A model generated the notes under the pieces. The model was given only the letters and a program-made list of their open reading frames with translations. It ran no database searches and had not been told where the DNA came from. Shown here in pieces: positions 10,365 through 19,117 of a stretch of 23,200 nucleotides of DNA. The stretch is from Stentor coeruleus (lineage: Eukaryota; Ciliophora; Heterotrichea; Heterotrichida; Stentoridae). The translations under genes and the position numbers were made by a program. Positions within the stretch are counted from its first letter, which is position 1. Each line of letters opens with the position of its first letter. The stretch is taken from NCBI GenBank assembly GCA_001970955.1, contig MPUH01001130.1, forward strand, positions 1-23,200, read 5' to 3'.

Positions 10365-11342
10365 TTAATTCAAACTCCACTTAACAATATCCATATTCGG
10401 GCTAACAGTATACTCCCTATCAAGCTCAGCTATCCTCTTATGTGAAAGTGACAAACCAAAAGCAGCTTTTATCAGTAAATCACAATCACAATTACTCTCT
10501 AACTCTCTAATTTTCTTCAAAAGTCCTTCAAAAGTCGCTTCTTTAAACTCATTCTTATTCATCTTAAAAAACCCAATATAAACCCTATACAATATCTTCG
10601 GTCCTTCAAGCAAAAAGCAATCCCATATCCTCAACACAGTCTCAATAGGGAAACTAGAATAGATTGTCATAAACCATTGTGTAGCATAAACTTGTGGATT
10701 CATATCATTATCATTTAATTTTCTCCAAATCCCAGACTCATATTGTCTAAGTAAAGATGAAGCCTTATAAAAAGATTTATAAACATGTTGCATTCCACGT
10801 TTAAACATTCCTCTCATATCATAATTATTCATAAGAGCGACAAGTATCCAAAAAGTGTTTTCTTCATCCATATACATACGAGCTATTCCAGCAATATATC
10901 CCATTCCTTGACAATATCCGATTTCAGTGTCAAAAAATGCATAAGCTCTAAGAATATTTCTTAGACTTTGTTGTCCTTCAATAGTTCTATAAAGTTCATG
11001 TCCTGGGAATGTTCTATCCAAGTCTCGATTTATAACATTTATACATGGAGGCTCTTCTTCAGTGTTTGTCAAGCGAAAATATAAATGTTTTGGATAACTA
11101 CTTCTTATAGTTAAACCATCAGCTATTAAAAGCCATACACGAGAACGTAGAGGGTCTGGGATACCTTTACGGACCCTGTTTTTTAAGAGGTTTAACTTGT
11201 TGCTTTTAAAATTCTCCCAGTTGGATAACATGTTTTCCCATTTCTCCATACGAGCCATGTACTTAAGAGGAGGTATTTCTTTGAATGTTCGATTTCCACG
11301 AGGAACTACAAACCCATATTTGTCTACCTGCCCATCACCCAT
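10365..11342 (-). CDS. TBC-domain Rab GTPase-activating protein
   Basis: Protein of 325 residues, almost all TBC domain (about residues 55-285). Both catalytic fingers are present. The arginine finger is R110 in INRDLDRTF, matching the family IxxDxxRT motif. The glutamine finger is Q145 in GYCQGM, matching YxQGM. Other family blocks are seen: RKGIPDPLRSRVW at 58-70, the FWIL helix, YATQWFMTIYSSFP and ETVLRIWDCFLLEG. The N-terminal DKYGFVV is common in USP6NL/TBC1D10-like proteins. It should stimulate GTP hydrolysis by a Rab on an endomembrane; which Rab cannot be read from sequence. With both fingers intact it is probably active. There are no extra domains, a typical compact protist form. Stop is TAA. 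Upstream DNA (11341-11460 on the plus strand) is 28 G to 3 C, i.e. C-rich in sense. Confidence 0.93.
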   Translation of the reverse strand: MGDGQVDKYGFVVPRGNRTFKEIPPLKYMARMEKWENMLSNWENFKSNKLNLLKNRVRKGIPDPLRSRVWLLIADGLTIRSSYPKHLYFRLTNTEEEPPCINVINRDLDRTFPGHELYRTIEGQQSLRNILRAYAFFDTEIGYCQGMGYIAGIARMYMDEENTFWILVALMNNYDMRGMFKRGMQHVYKSFYKASSLLRQYESGIWRKLNDNDMNPQVYATQWFMTIYSSFPIETVLRIWDCFLLEGPKILYRVYIGFFKMNKNEFKEATFEGLLKKIRELESNCDCDLLIKAAFGLSLSHKRIAELDREYTVSPNMDIVKWSLN

Positions 11343-11844
11343 GCTGAGATATTTGATTAATATTTTGTAGTATTGTATTTAATTGGCAGATAGTGGTTTT
11401 ATTAGGAGGTTTGATTGATTATTTTTTAGAGTTTTGGTTAACGTTTAGAGGTTGATTTTTAACATAAAGATGATTATAGCTAAAGAAAAGATAAATATAT
11501 AGTTTTAACTGAGTTGCGGAGATAAACTTTATCAGGCACTTTTTGATACAAAAATCGAAATTAGAACATAAAAAAGTTAATTAATTAATAAAAAATCTAC
11601 AACAAAAATTATAATCTCCAGTATAAATACTCTATTCCATTATTTGTGCATATAAGTAAATTATTTATCATCTCACCACCCCTGACAACTAAACTTTCTT
11701 TATATTTTCCCATATACCAATAATCATCCTACAAAAAATACACTTCTAAATCAATAAACTATTCAAATACACAAAATCCTATAATTTCATCATAAACCCC
11801 ACAAGCCATTCATCTAAACCACTTAAAAAAAAATATCTAAATCC
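11343..11844. other. TBC upstream region and CDPK 3' flank
   Basis: There is no ORF in this 502-nt stretch. Its composition is split: 11341-11460 has 28 G and 3 C on the plus strand, whereas 11701-11820 has 1 G and 32 C. The left part lies before the TBC start codon and the right part lies after the CDPK stop codon, both genes being on the minus strand. This is the same sense-strand polarity seen elsewhere in the window. Confidence 0.6.
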
Positions 11845-13359
11845 TTATCTAAACGTATCTTTATTAAGAACCGCTTCTTCAAACTCATCAATATCAATCT
11901 TACCATCCTTGTTAATATCGACCTCATTAAAAATCTCAATCCACACATCTTCATCAACATTATGATCATTCGAAAGCATTTCCTTTAGCTCAGCAATATT
12001 AATAAACCCATCTCTATTCAAATCAAAAGCTTCAAATGTTCCTCTAAGTTTAGTTTTGCTCATAAGTTTTTTCCAATTCGTAGCTGCAGTTAAAAATTCA
12101 GTATAATCAAGATATCCATTCATATTAGCATCACATTCATTTAAAATCCCTTCAACTTCATCTCTTGAATAATCCATAACAAGACAAGCAACCATAAGTT
12201 CTTCTCTAGTTAATCTTCCATCTCCATTATAATCCATAGCTATAAAAGCTTCTTGTAATTGATATAATTCTTTTGTATGGGTTAATTGACTTACTATAAA
12301 CTCAAGTGCTGCATGCTTTAGTTTGATACTACATCGGAATCTTGAAAGGTTTTTAAATCCAGATTCTGATATGGATCTATTTAGAAGATATTGACTATGA
12401 CCATTTTGGATCCAAGCATGTTTGAAAGCTTCTTTTGCTGACCAACGTAATTCTGGGTCTTTTTCTAGCATATGCCTTATGAGATCTTTAGCTTCTTCGC
12501 TTGTGTTTTCCCATTCTATACCTTGGAATGAGAGTTCTTGTCGAGCGATACTTTCACTCATTTGCTTTTCATTTTTACCTTTGAATGGTAGATAGCCGGA
12601 TAACATTAGGTAGAGAATCACCCCACAACTCCAGACATCACTTTTTTCGCTACACATACCTGAAAACTGCTCTGGAGCTCGATAATAAATACTAGTAAAT
12701 TGTTTGACATTAAGCATTGATGTGTCGTAGTTCAAATTAGAAACCCCAAAGTCTATAACTTTTAGAGGTGAGTCGTGAGATTCAGTCTGTAAAAGAAGGT
12801 TTTCTGGCTTTATGTCCCTGTGTAATACGTGATGGCTATGACAAAAGGCTAGGGCTGAAAGTAACTGGAGCATATACCCCGAAGCCATACTTTCTGAAAA
12901 GTTTTTCATAGACAATATTTTGGCAAATAATTCCCCACCAGTGCATAGTTCTGTTATTATGTGATAGTTTCTCATATCTTCAACAACTTCCTTGATTTTT
13001 AATATATTAGGATGGTCAAGGGTTCGTAGGATTTCAACTTCAATTATTGCATTTGTATCGTCAGTTCTCTTGGCAAAAGTCTTCGGAATCGATTTTATTG
13101 CCACTTCAAAGCCTGTTGTGGTTTGAATTCCCTTATGAACACACCCAAATGCTCCTTCTCCAAGAACTTCTGCTATTTCATAAAATTGATAAAGATGACC
13201 TTGGCGCATATTCACACGCTCTCTAACGTTAATTTTCACAGACCTTTTCTTCATTTCACCCCGTTTACTTCCATCTTCAGTGTATACACCTTTTAAATAT
13301 TGGTCTATAGACAAGAATTTCTTCGGATCGTAGATTATACTAGAACGACAGCAACCCAT
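11845..13359 (-). CDS. Calcium-dependent protein kinase (CDPK)
   Basis: Protein of 504 residues with classical CDPK architecture. The N-terminus MGCCRSS has Gly2 for N-myristoylation and Cys3/Cys4 for palmitoylation, predicting membrane attachment. The kinase domain spans ~58-316: glycine loop GEGAFG (67-72), ATP-binding Lys89, HRD at 180-182 with K184 and N187, DFG at 203-205 and APE at 228-230. All catalytic residues are present. The junction region (~320-362) should act as the autoinhibitory and calmodulin-like docking segment. Four EF-hands follow with complete 12-residue loops starting at D376, D410, D446 and D481, each with Glu at position 12, so all four can probably bind Ca2+. It phosphorylates Ser/Thr in response to Ca2+; ciliates and apicomplexans have many such kinases, linked to motility and secretion. 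The substrate here is unknown. Stop is TAA. Confidence 0.96.
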   Translation of the reverse strand: MGCCRSSIIYDPKKFLSIDQYLKGVYTEDGSKRGEMKKRSVKINVRERVNMRQGHLYQFYEIAEVLGEGAFGCVHKGIQTTTGFEVAIKSIPKTFAKRTDDTNAIIEVEILRTLDHPNILKIKEVVEDMRNYHIITELCTGGELFAKILSMKNFSESMASGYMLQLLSALAFCHSHHVLHRDIKPENLLLQTESHDSPLKVIDFGVSNLNYDTSMLNVKQFTSIYYRAPEQFSGMCSEKSDVWSCGVILYLMLSGYLPFKGKNEKQMSESIARQELSFQGIEWENTSEEAKDLIRHMLEKDPELRWSAKEAFKHAWIQNGHSQYLLNRSISESGFKNLSRFRCSIKLKHAALEFIVSQLTHTKELYQLQEAFIAMDYNGDGRLTREELMVACLVMDYSRDEVEGILNECDANMNGYLDYTEFLTAATNWKKLMSKTKLRGTFEAFDLNRDGFINIAELKEMLSNDHNVDEDVWIEIFNEVDINKDGKIDIDEFEEAVLNKDTFR

Positions 13360-13949
13360 TATATAATTAATTATGGAAGGTAGATTACTAATACAAGCTT
13401 GCTTTTATATAAAAAATGGTTAGCGTAGTTTATGGCTATTAGAATTTTTATGCTTACTTTATTATAAGTCAAGCTTAAATATGGAAACCATCTAAATTAT
13501 TCCATCTGTGCATCAAGGAAAATACTTTATTATTTACTACTTTAATAATTCAACAGATATTCTTGAATATTAAAATTGCTCCTTAAAGTATCTCAAATAA
13601 AAAAGTAGCATAGAACTTTGTGCATAAAATAATTTCATATAAATTTTATGGTAAGATAATGTAAACTTGCTATTACTTCGAAATTCTAGAGCATTTTTAG
13701 TATAGCACTTAAATATAAAAATGCCAAATACCAAAATTTATTATTATTTATCCAAAATAGGAATTTACAACTCATTAAATCATCAGAAAAAAAAATCAAA
13801 GTTTCCTTCAAAAAATTACTGTTGAAAATATTATAAAATTACTCATAAAGGCATCAATACTACTTTACTATATCAAACCTTAAAACTTTTCCTTTAATAA
13901 CATCATAAAAAGTCCAAAATATATATAACTTCGCAGACCTAGCAACTCA
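13360..13949. other. CDPK upstream region
   Basis: No ORF was found in these ~590 nt. It is AT-rich. The sense-strand C excess expected before a minus-strand gene is weak here (13381-13440 has 10 G and 6 C on the plus strand). I see no recognisable control element. Confidence 0.4.
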
Positions 13950-14147
13950 TTGATTAAAGAAAATGTTTTGATGTATAAAAGGTCTTAAGAAAATTACAAA
14001 AAATGGGAGAATTTGTATATCCAAGTTGATGATAAGGTAAATAATGGCTAAGCGATTTTATTTCTCGGCAATGATGAAATATCGAAAATTTATCTTAGAA
14101 CTATGGACTTATAACAACATCTTAAAAAACTCTCCTAAGAGTTAAAT
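13950..14147 (+). pseudogene. Stop-interrupted coding-like frame (remnant C)
   Basis: Sixty-six plus-strand codons read as a protein-like stretch, for example ILFLGNDEISKIYLRTMDL, interrupted by four stops that are all TAA. Hand-counted G at codon positions 1/2/3 is 15/5/12, a moderate coding-like bias. The family is not recognised. It could be a decayed gene or chance in a skewed region; the evidence is weaker than for remnants A and B. Confidence 0.3.
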
Positions 14148-14713
14148 TTTTTTTTTACCATATAGAAAGTAAAGATCAGTTTAGTAACCAGATTGATATA
14201 CAAAATTATAAAATTACTTAAATCATTTGTTGTTTAAAGCAAAATTAGGAATATATATAATCAAAGAAATATTAGATATAATATAAACACATATATTTAT
14301 TGTATATATACTGTATAATAATTTTCTTGATATCTGTATTTAATTGTTTATAATTTAAGTATTTTGGTATATTATATGATCTGGTTGATATTATACGATT
14401 ATATCATTTCTTTAGAATTTGCCTATATATACTTAGAGTCTTTAATATCATATTATAAATCCTCATTAAAAATACCTTTATAATTTTTCCTATGAGGATC
14501 TTTATGATAAACCATTTAATATACAATAAACTGTTTAAGTATATTTTTGATACACTTTCAACACTTATTTTATGGTAAATAGGAAAGCTTAGGTTAATAT
14601 TCTTTTAATGAAACTTCAAAGTAATTATGAGAATAATTATAAAGGAAAATACTCAATACAATTCATTGAAGCTTATGCTTTTATATTTTGTTGTATATAA
14701 GATTATAAAGAGT
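14148..14713. other. AT-rich spacer
   Basis: There is no supported gene. It includes TA-rich tracts near 14260-14320. A 30-codon open frame with its own ATG (14608-14700) precedes remnant D in a different frame and may belong to the same broken gene. Confidence 0.3.
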
Positions 14714-14995
14714 TCATTGATAAAAAGTTTCGATAAGTTCTTGTATATGAAAACAAGTGATAAGTGAACTTTTATGAATGAATTTATATCAGAAACTAAA
14801 GTTTATTATAGTAAGATATATAAAGATTATAATAATAACTAATTTGATTTAGAAATATATATGATAAAGAAGTAAATAACTAAGATAACTGGAGAAGATT
14901 TGAAATTTGATTAGATGAATAAGATAGATTAAGTTATGATGCTTTTAGCTTGGGTTTTTGAAGTTTATTTAATAGATAAAGACTTATGTATATTA
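14714..14995 (+). pseudogene. Stop-interrupted coding-like frame (remnant D)
   Basis: Ninety-four plus-strand codons carry five stops (three TAA, one TAG, one TGA). G at codon positions 1/2/3 counts as 20/7/18: G is depleted at position 2, as in coding DNA, but position 3 is not low. Another frame over 14870-14980 also looks protein-like, so the reading frame is uncertain. A purine-rich strand alone can produce this look. Treat as tentative. Confidence 0.22.
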
Positions 14996-15173
14996 TAATA
15001 ATAAAAATTATGTTTATATTTCTAAATACAAAATTCAAATTTCTTTGAATGATATGCAAATATATCAAATAAAACATATCCAAGCTCAATTTCCAGCTTC
15101 CTAAAAGTTGCACTTATATTTTATCACTTAAATAACATTCTTAATTATTTTTTTTCATATCATATTCCCAAGT

Positions 15174-15737
15174 TTACAAGAATTCTTTAATATTCCTATA
15201 CCTCGGGTTTCTCCTCTTCAAAATCCCTCTAAACCCTTGGGCAAGTTCACAAAATCTACCAGGTTCTTTCCTATCATAAGTTAACACAGCTCGCTTTGAC
15301 ACAAGAACATCAGAAAAATCTTTAAAATTCTCATGTAAACCTTCATGTTTCCATGAATTATGTAATTTTACTGGGGTCTTAACTTCTGCAGACATACGAT
15401 TTGATGTAAAATCTATTTTCAATCTGTTCTGTGGCTTCAACAATGTATCATTGTAATCGAATTTTTTCAGTTTCCTTATTGGTTTGCTTGAAGATGCTGA
15501 AATTCGGGTCCCAAAGATTTTTTCGTGGAGTTTTTTTTTCCGGATTATTCCTGAAAGTGAATTGGAGAATATTAAATTAGGATCAATTGAGGTGAGTTTT
15601 TGAGGAATAAGAATTTTTTTACTAGATTTATCTGACCTTTTGATTATAGATATTGGGAATATTGCAATTGACTCTGTCCCTAGGTCTGCTTGAGCTGAAA
15701 TCTCTATTTTTTCGCAAGGCTCGGATGTTAAATTCAT
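15174..15737 (-). CDS. Unrecognised basic protein, 187 residues
   Basis: I do not recognise a family. The protein is Ser- and Lys/Arg-rich, with no transmembrane segment, signal peptide or long coiled coil. Three parts can be seen: an N-terminal third with some acidic residues, a basic middle (IIRKKKLHEK, KPIRKLKKF) and a conserved-looking C-terminal block with VLTYDRKEPGRF and GFRGILKRRNPRYRN. This composition suits a disordered nucleic-acid- or cytoskeleton-associated protein, but that is only inference. The case for a real gene rests on an uninterrupted ORF, the C-to-G sense-strand gradient shared with recognised genes, and a strongly polarised upstream flank (15781-16020 has 50 G to 6 C on the plus strand). 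The start chosen is the first Met of the ORF. Stop is TAA. Confidence 0.65.
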   Translation of the reverse strand: MNLTSEPCEKIEISAQADLGTESIAIFPISIIKRSDKSSKKILIPQKLTSIDPNLIFSNSLSGIIRKKKLHEKIFGTRISASSSKPIRKLKKFDYNDTLLKPQNRLKIDFTSNRMSAEVKTPVKLHNSWKHEGLHENFKDFSDVLVSKRAVLTYDRKEPGRFCELAQGFRGILKRRNPRYRNIKEFL

Positions 15738-16560
15738 TTGTTATATTTTTTATAATAATAATAAGATAGTATCCCGGGATTATCGTATTGGATAAGATAA
15801 TATGTTTTTTGATATGAAGATAAAATTATGATTTTTCCGGAGAGATGATTATTTTATGATTATTTTATGAGTATTGTGAGTTAATAGGATTTTAGCGATT
15901 ATATTGGATTTTTTAGATGTTTTATAAGGGGATATTGTAAATTTTTTTTTGAGGAATAGAGGTAAGATTGATAAGAGTATTTTATGAGAAAATTTAGATA
16001 CTATAAATTGTGGTTGCTTATAAAATTGAAGGATAACTGACAGAAAAAAATATATGAAAATGTCAATCTGAAATTTATGAGTTTATGCTTGTGTAATATC
16101 TAACTTATAAACAAAAATTATATGGTAACTATTAAAGATTATATTGTATATGATTAAAGTTATATTTGTATTGAAAATAAATTATGTGTCTTGTTTATCC
16201 TAAAATAATCTTCAAGTAACATATTAGATTTTGTTTCACTTACATTTATATGAAAATTATCAAAAAAAATGTACCTTAACTTAAAATCCACATATACAAT
16301 CCAAAATATATTCAATTTATCAGCAGTTTTTTATAAAATCATCATTGCCTTAGACTATAAAATATATATTCTTATACCTAATTCAAACCCAAAAACCCTT
16401 ATTTATCAAATCATTATTCATTTCCTTATAAATAACAATTCAAAACTAAAAAAATATATAAATCTACCGACTAAATTCTTTATATTAAATTCTGATAACA
16501 AACTTAAATTCTTTAAAACATACTTTTAAGTAATAAAAAATTTGAAAAATAATATATTAA
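15738..16560. promoter_or_regulatory. Divergent intergenic region with sharp skew switch
   Basis: This 823-nt region lies between two divergent start codons, so it should carry both promoters. On the plus strand, 15781-16020 has 50 G and 6 C, whereas 16261-16500 has 7 G and 43 C. The switch lies around 16100-16250. Each half is therefore C-rich and G-poor on the sense strand of the gene it precedes. The 86-residue ORF at 16269-16529 sits in the nearly G-free half and is best explained by that composition. No discrete promoter motif was recognised. Confidence 0.6.
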
Positions 16561-16791
16561 ATGGCGGATGAAGAAAGACCAGCACAACAAGCAGAAGATT
16601 TGACAGTTTTTGTGCAAAACTTATTAAACCAAATGCAGACTAGGTTCCAGCAGATGTCTGATGCGATTTTGGGAAGAGTTGATGAAATGGGTAATCGAAT
16701 TGATGAGCTTGAGCAGTCAATAAGTGAGCTTATGGAAGATGCTGCAATTGATGAACAAAGATCACCTATGGAAGGTGGGAGGAAGTCTTAG
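16561..16791 (+). CDS. HSBP1: Heat shock factor-binding protein 1
   Basis: This 76-residue protein closely matches HSBP1 in both length and sequence. The central coiled coil (about residues 13-62) has the family pattern: DLTVFVQNLLNQMQTRFQQM, then MSDAILGRVDEMGNRIDELE, then a short acidic segment. Human HSBP1 is also 76 residues. HSBP1 forms trimers or hexamers through this heptad repeat. In animals it binds the trimerisation domain of heat-shock factor 1 and damps the heat-shock response; a role in WASH-complex assembly is also known. Which role applies in this organism is not shown by the sequence. The start is clear: the ORF opens 30 nt after the previous stop and matches the family N-terminus. 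The upstream flank is almost free of G on the sense strand. Stop is TAG. Confidence 0.95.
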   Translation: MADEERPAQQAEDLTVFVQNLLNQMQTRFQQMSDAILGRVDEMGNRIDELEQSISELMEDAAIDEQRSPMEGGRKS

Positions 16792-17215
16792 AAAATTTGA
16801 ATAATATTAAATCTTTTAGATTAAAAGTGCTAAAATTGTGAAATTTTAGGTGTTGATATATGATAAAAATTTTGATTTAAAAAGTTTATATGGTTTTTCT
16901 CATATAAAATTTGTGATGAAACAAACTTTGGTCATGTTTTCTAGTATGCGAGTATTCATAAGATGAAGGAAGATTTAAAAAAATGTGTATTTTAAAAGTT
17001 AAGAAATTGTTAGCATTTGAAAAATAATTTTTAAGTTTTTCGGGTATAAAAAAATTTAGGGTTTTATTAATTTAATAGTACCCTTCAAGATATAGTCTAA
17101 TATAAAAAACATAAACTCTATTGAAAAGTTGATAAATTTTCATAAAAACTTGCTGATATTTTTTTCAAACGAAAATAACAACTTTATTTCAACTAAATCC
17201 CTATAATTAACTAAC
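16792..17215. other. Convergent 3' gap between HSBP1 and oxidoreductase
   Basis: This 424-nt gap holds no ORF and no recognisable element. It contains the 3' flanks of two convergent genes; the HSBP1 side has more G than C on the plus strand, following the 3' flank trend. Confidence 0.4.
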
Positions 17216-18205
17216 TTAATCAGTGTGAATTCTCACTAGGATTTTGTTATTAGTCGCTGATTTCTGGTATGCAAGTAATGCACTCTTTAATCCTGTAAGA
17301 TTGACTTCAGAAGCATACTCAGTTCTAAACACTTCTTCAAAATTATCTTGAACGAACTGGCTGATCTTCTCTCTTGCCTCATGATCTTTCTGGTAAAGCC
17401 AAATAGGCATAGCTAAGCCTTCAACTCTTTTCAACTGTAGCATCAAAAATGCAGCATTAAAAGTAAATGGTTGATTAGCCATAGTCCCATAAATGTAAAC
17501 AATACCACCAATTTCAAGAAGGTCTATCATATCATTAGTTGCAGTACCACTAATACAATCAAAGCCAATTTTAACTTTTAATTCACTGCATATATTTTTA
17601 GCATCATTCTTCCAGTTTTCTGTTGAAGTATTGATTATATATTTTGCCCCCAAACTTGCCAAAGTATCAACTTGTTCTTGTCTTCTTACAAGACATACAA
17701 TATCAACTCCAAATTTATGTCCCCATCTGATCATAATTTTCCCTAATCCTGAAGCAGCTGCATTCATAACTATAGCTTTATGATTCCCTTCATGAATTTT
17801 TTCGACAATAGCTCCTACAGTAAAAGGATTTACTATAAGACTAGCAGCTTTTTCAAATGATATAGAGTCTCTAATGGCATAAACACTATGAGCTGGAGCT
17901 ACCATATATTCATTCCAAGTACCTTTATGCATAACAGCAACTCTTTTGTTTAATAAAGAATCTGCATGAGCTCCACCACCTGATTTTACGACTGTTCCTG
18001 AACCTTCCAATCCTAAAATTGATGGTTGAACTGGTGGTCCAAATTGCCCATAGGCTATTAATAAGTCTACAGGGTTGATTGTCGAACATTCCATTTTAAT
18101 CAACACCTCGCCTTCTTTGAGCTCGGGCTCAGTGAAATCAATTAGATTTAATGTCTCAAGATCTCCAAGTGAAGAAATTGATATGCCTTTGTAGGTGATC
18201 GACAT
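17216..18205 (-). CDS. Zinc-less MDR oxidoreductase (quinone/enoyl reductase type)
   Basis: Full-length member (329 residues) of the medium-chain dehydrogenase/reductase superfamily. The N-terminal GroES-like domain contains INPVD (43-47) and GLEGSG (65-70), as in NADPH quinone oxidoreductases and mitochondrial trans-2-enoyl-CoA reductases. The Rossmann domain has the nucleotide motif NAAASGLGKI (148-157), the AASGxxG form seen in these families. The Cys/His zinc ligands and four-Cys structural lobe of classical alcohol dehydrogenases are absent, so it is a zinc-independent NAD(P)H reductase. The nearest-looking relatives are 2-enoyl-CoA reductase (MECR/ETR) or QOR; I cannot separate them by eye, and there is no obvious mitochondrial presequence. 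RR at 174-175 after the second Rossmann strand may favour NADPH. All key parts are present, so it is probably active. Stop is TAA. Confidence 0.85.
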   Translation of the reverse strand: MSITYKGISISSLGDLETLNLIDFTEPELKEGEVLIKMECSTINPVDLLIAYGQFGPPVQPSILGLEGSGTVVKSGGGAHADSLLNKRVAVMHKGTWNEYMVAPAHSVYAIRDSISFEKAASLIVNPFTVGAIVEKIHEGNHKAIVMNAAASGLGKIMIRWGHKFGVDIVCLVRRQEQVDTLASLGAKYIINTSTENWKNDAKNICSELKVKIGFDCISGTATNDMIDLLEIGGIVYIYGTMANQPFTFNAAFLMLQLKRVEGLAMPIWLYQKDHEAREKISQFVQDNFEEVFRTEYASEVNLTGLKSALLAYQKSATNNKILVRIHTD

Positions 18206-18294
18206 TTTTTTTCAACAACTTTTCATTTGAGTATATTAACATATATAAATTTATTATTAAAATTATTGTATAAGCATAGAAAAATAATAAAAAT

Positions 18295-19072
18295 ATGATA
18301 GAGAGCGCTAATGGAAATTTACCTTCTAAGCCTTTATATGGATCTTGGCAACTTTAATTTAGAAGCTGAAAAAAATTCAAGCTCTTTCTAAAGCACTTCA
18401 AACAAAACCTGACACCCTTTAAAATTATTTTCAATTTACCAAATTTAAAATTTTCAATCTTCACTAAATTCTTACTTATGTGAAATACAATTATTAGCTA
18501 AAACTTATAATAATTACAAAAGTTCAACAACTACTTCTAATCCTCATTAAACCAAGGCAAAATCATCAAAGATAAAAAAAATGGTAATTTTTCAAGGTAG
18601 ATTAGATGAAATCATACAACAAAAATACTCAAAAGAAAAAGAATTGTATGATATAAAGGGAACTCCAACAAATAGTAAAAGATTTTGAAAAAATCACGAA
18701 ATAAAGCATTGACAAAGATAAAGATAAAAAAAAATAATGAATATTACTAGTAAATTATATATTATCAACCTTCACAACTTATAAATTGTAAGTTTTACAT
18801 AAGAATGGTAGTACTTAGAAGGTAAAGATATAGAATATAAAGTAATATCCCCTAAACATGTTGACGATTACTAAGAAGAAAGAGAATATATTAATGATTA
18901 TCAAAAATACCTTAAAATTTCAGGGAATGCTGAAAATGTACTAAAAATATGACAATCTAATAATACAATATATCAAAAAACTCATGAAAATTATCAAATA
19001 AAGCTCGGAAAAAGTATTCCTGTATTTCTCGCCACAGTATTACTTTTTAAATTCAAATCCGAAGGACAATTT
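18295..19072 (+). pseudogene. Broken plus-strand gene (remnant B)
   Basis: A plus-strand gene-like region precedes the Sfi1-like gene. A possible N-terminus opens at 18295 (MIESANGNLPSKPLYGSWQL) and meets TAA after 20 codons. A second frame, one base out of phase, opens at 18581 and runs to 19072 with nine in-frame stops. Its last part, 18803-19072 (90 codons, three stops), is clearly coding-like: G at codon positions 1/2/3 is 24/8/4, and the reading includes EGKDIEYKVISPKHVDDY. The family is not recognised. A frame change between 18357 and 18581 is required, and no 15- or 16-nt GT...AG intron that would join the frames was found. It is either a degraded gene or one with stops read as amino acids. 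Confidence 0.5.
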
Positions 19073-19117
19073 TAATCTCTCATCAAAATCTTTCTAAAAA
19101 TATTTCTCTAATAAATC

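Noticed and set aside
16269..16529. 86-residue plus-strand ORF upstream of HSBP1
   Set aside because: It lies in a segment that is nearly free of G (7 G to 43 C over 16261-16500), which removes TAG and TGA stops by composition alone. The translation is rich in Ile, Asn, Lys, Tyr and Phe, with no Gly, Trp or Met beyond the start, and looks like noise.
18357..18600. A 16-nt intron joining the frame at 18295 to the frame at 18581
   Set aside because: A 16-nt removal would match the phase difference, but I found no GT...AG segment of 15 or 16 nt there; the nearest GT...AG spans are 13 and 17 nt.
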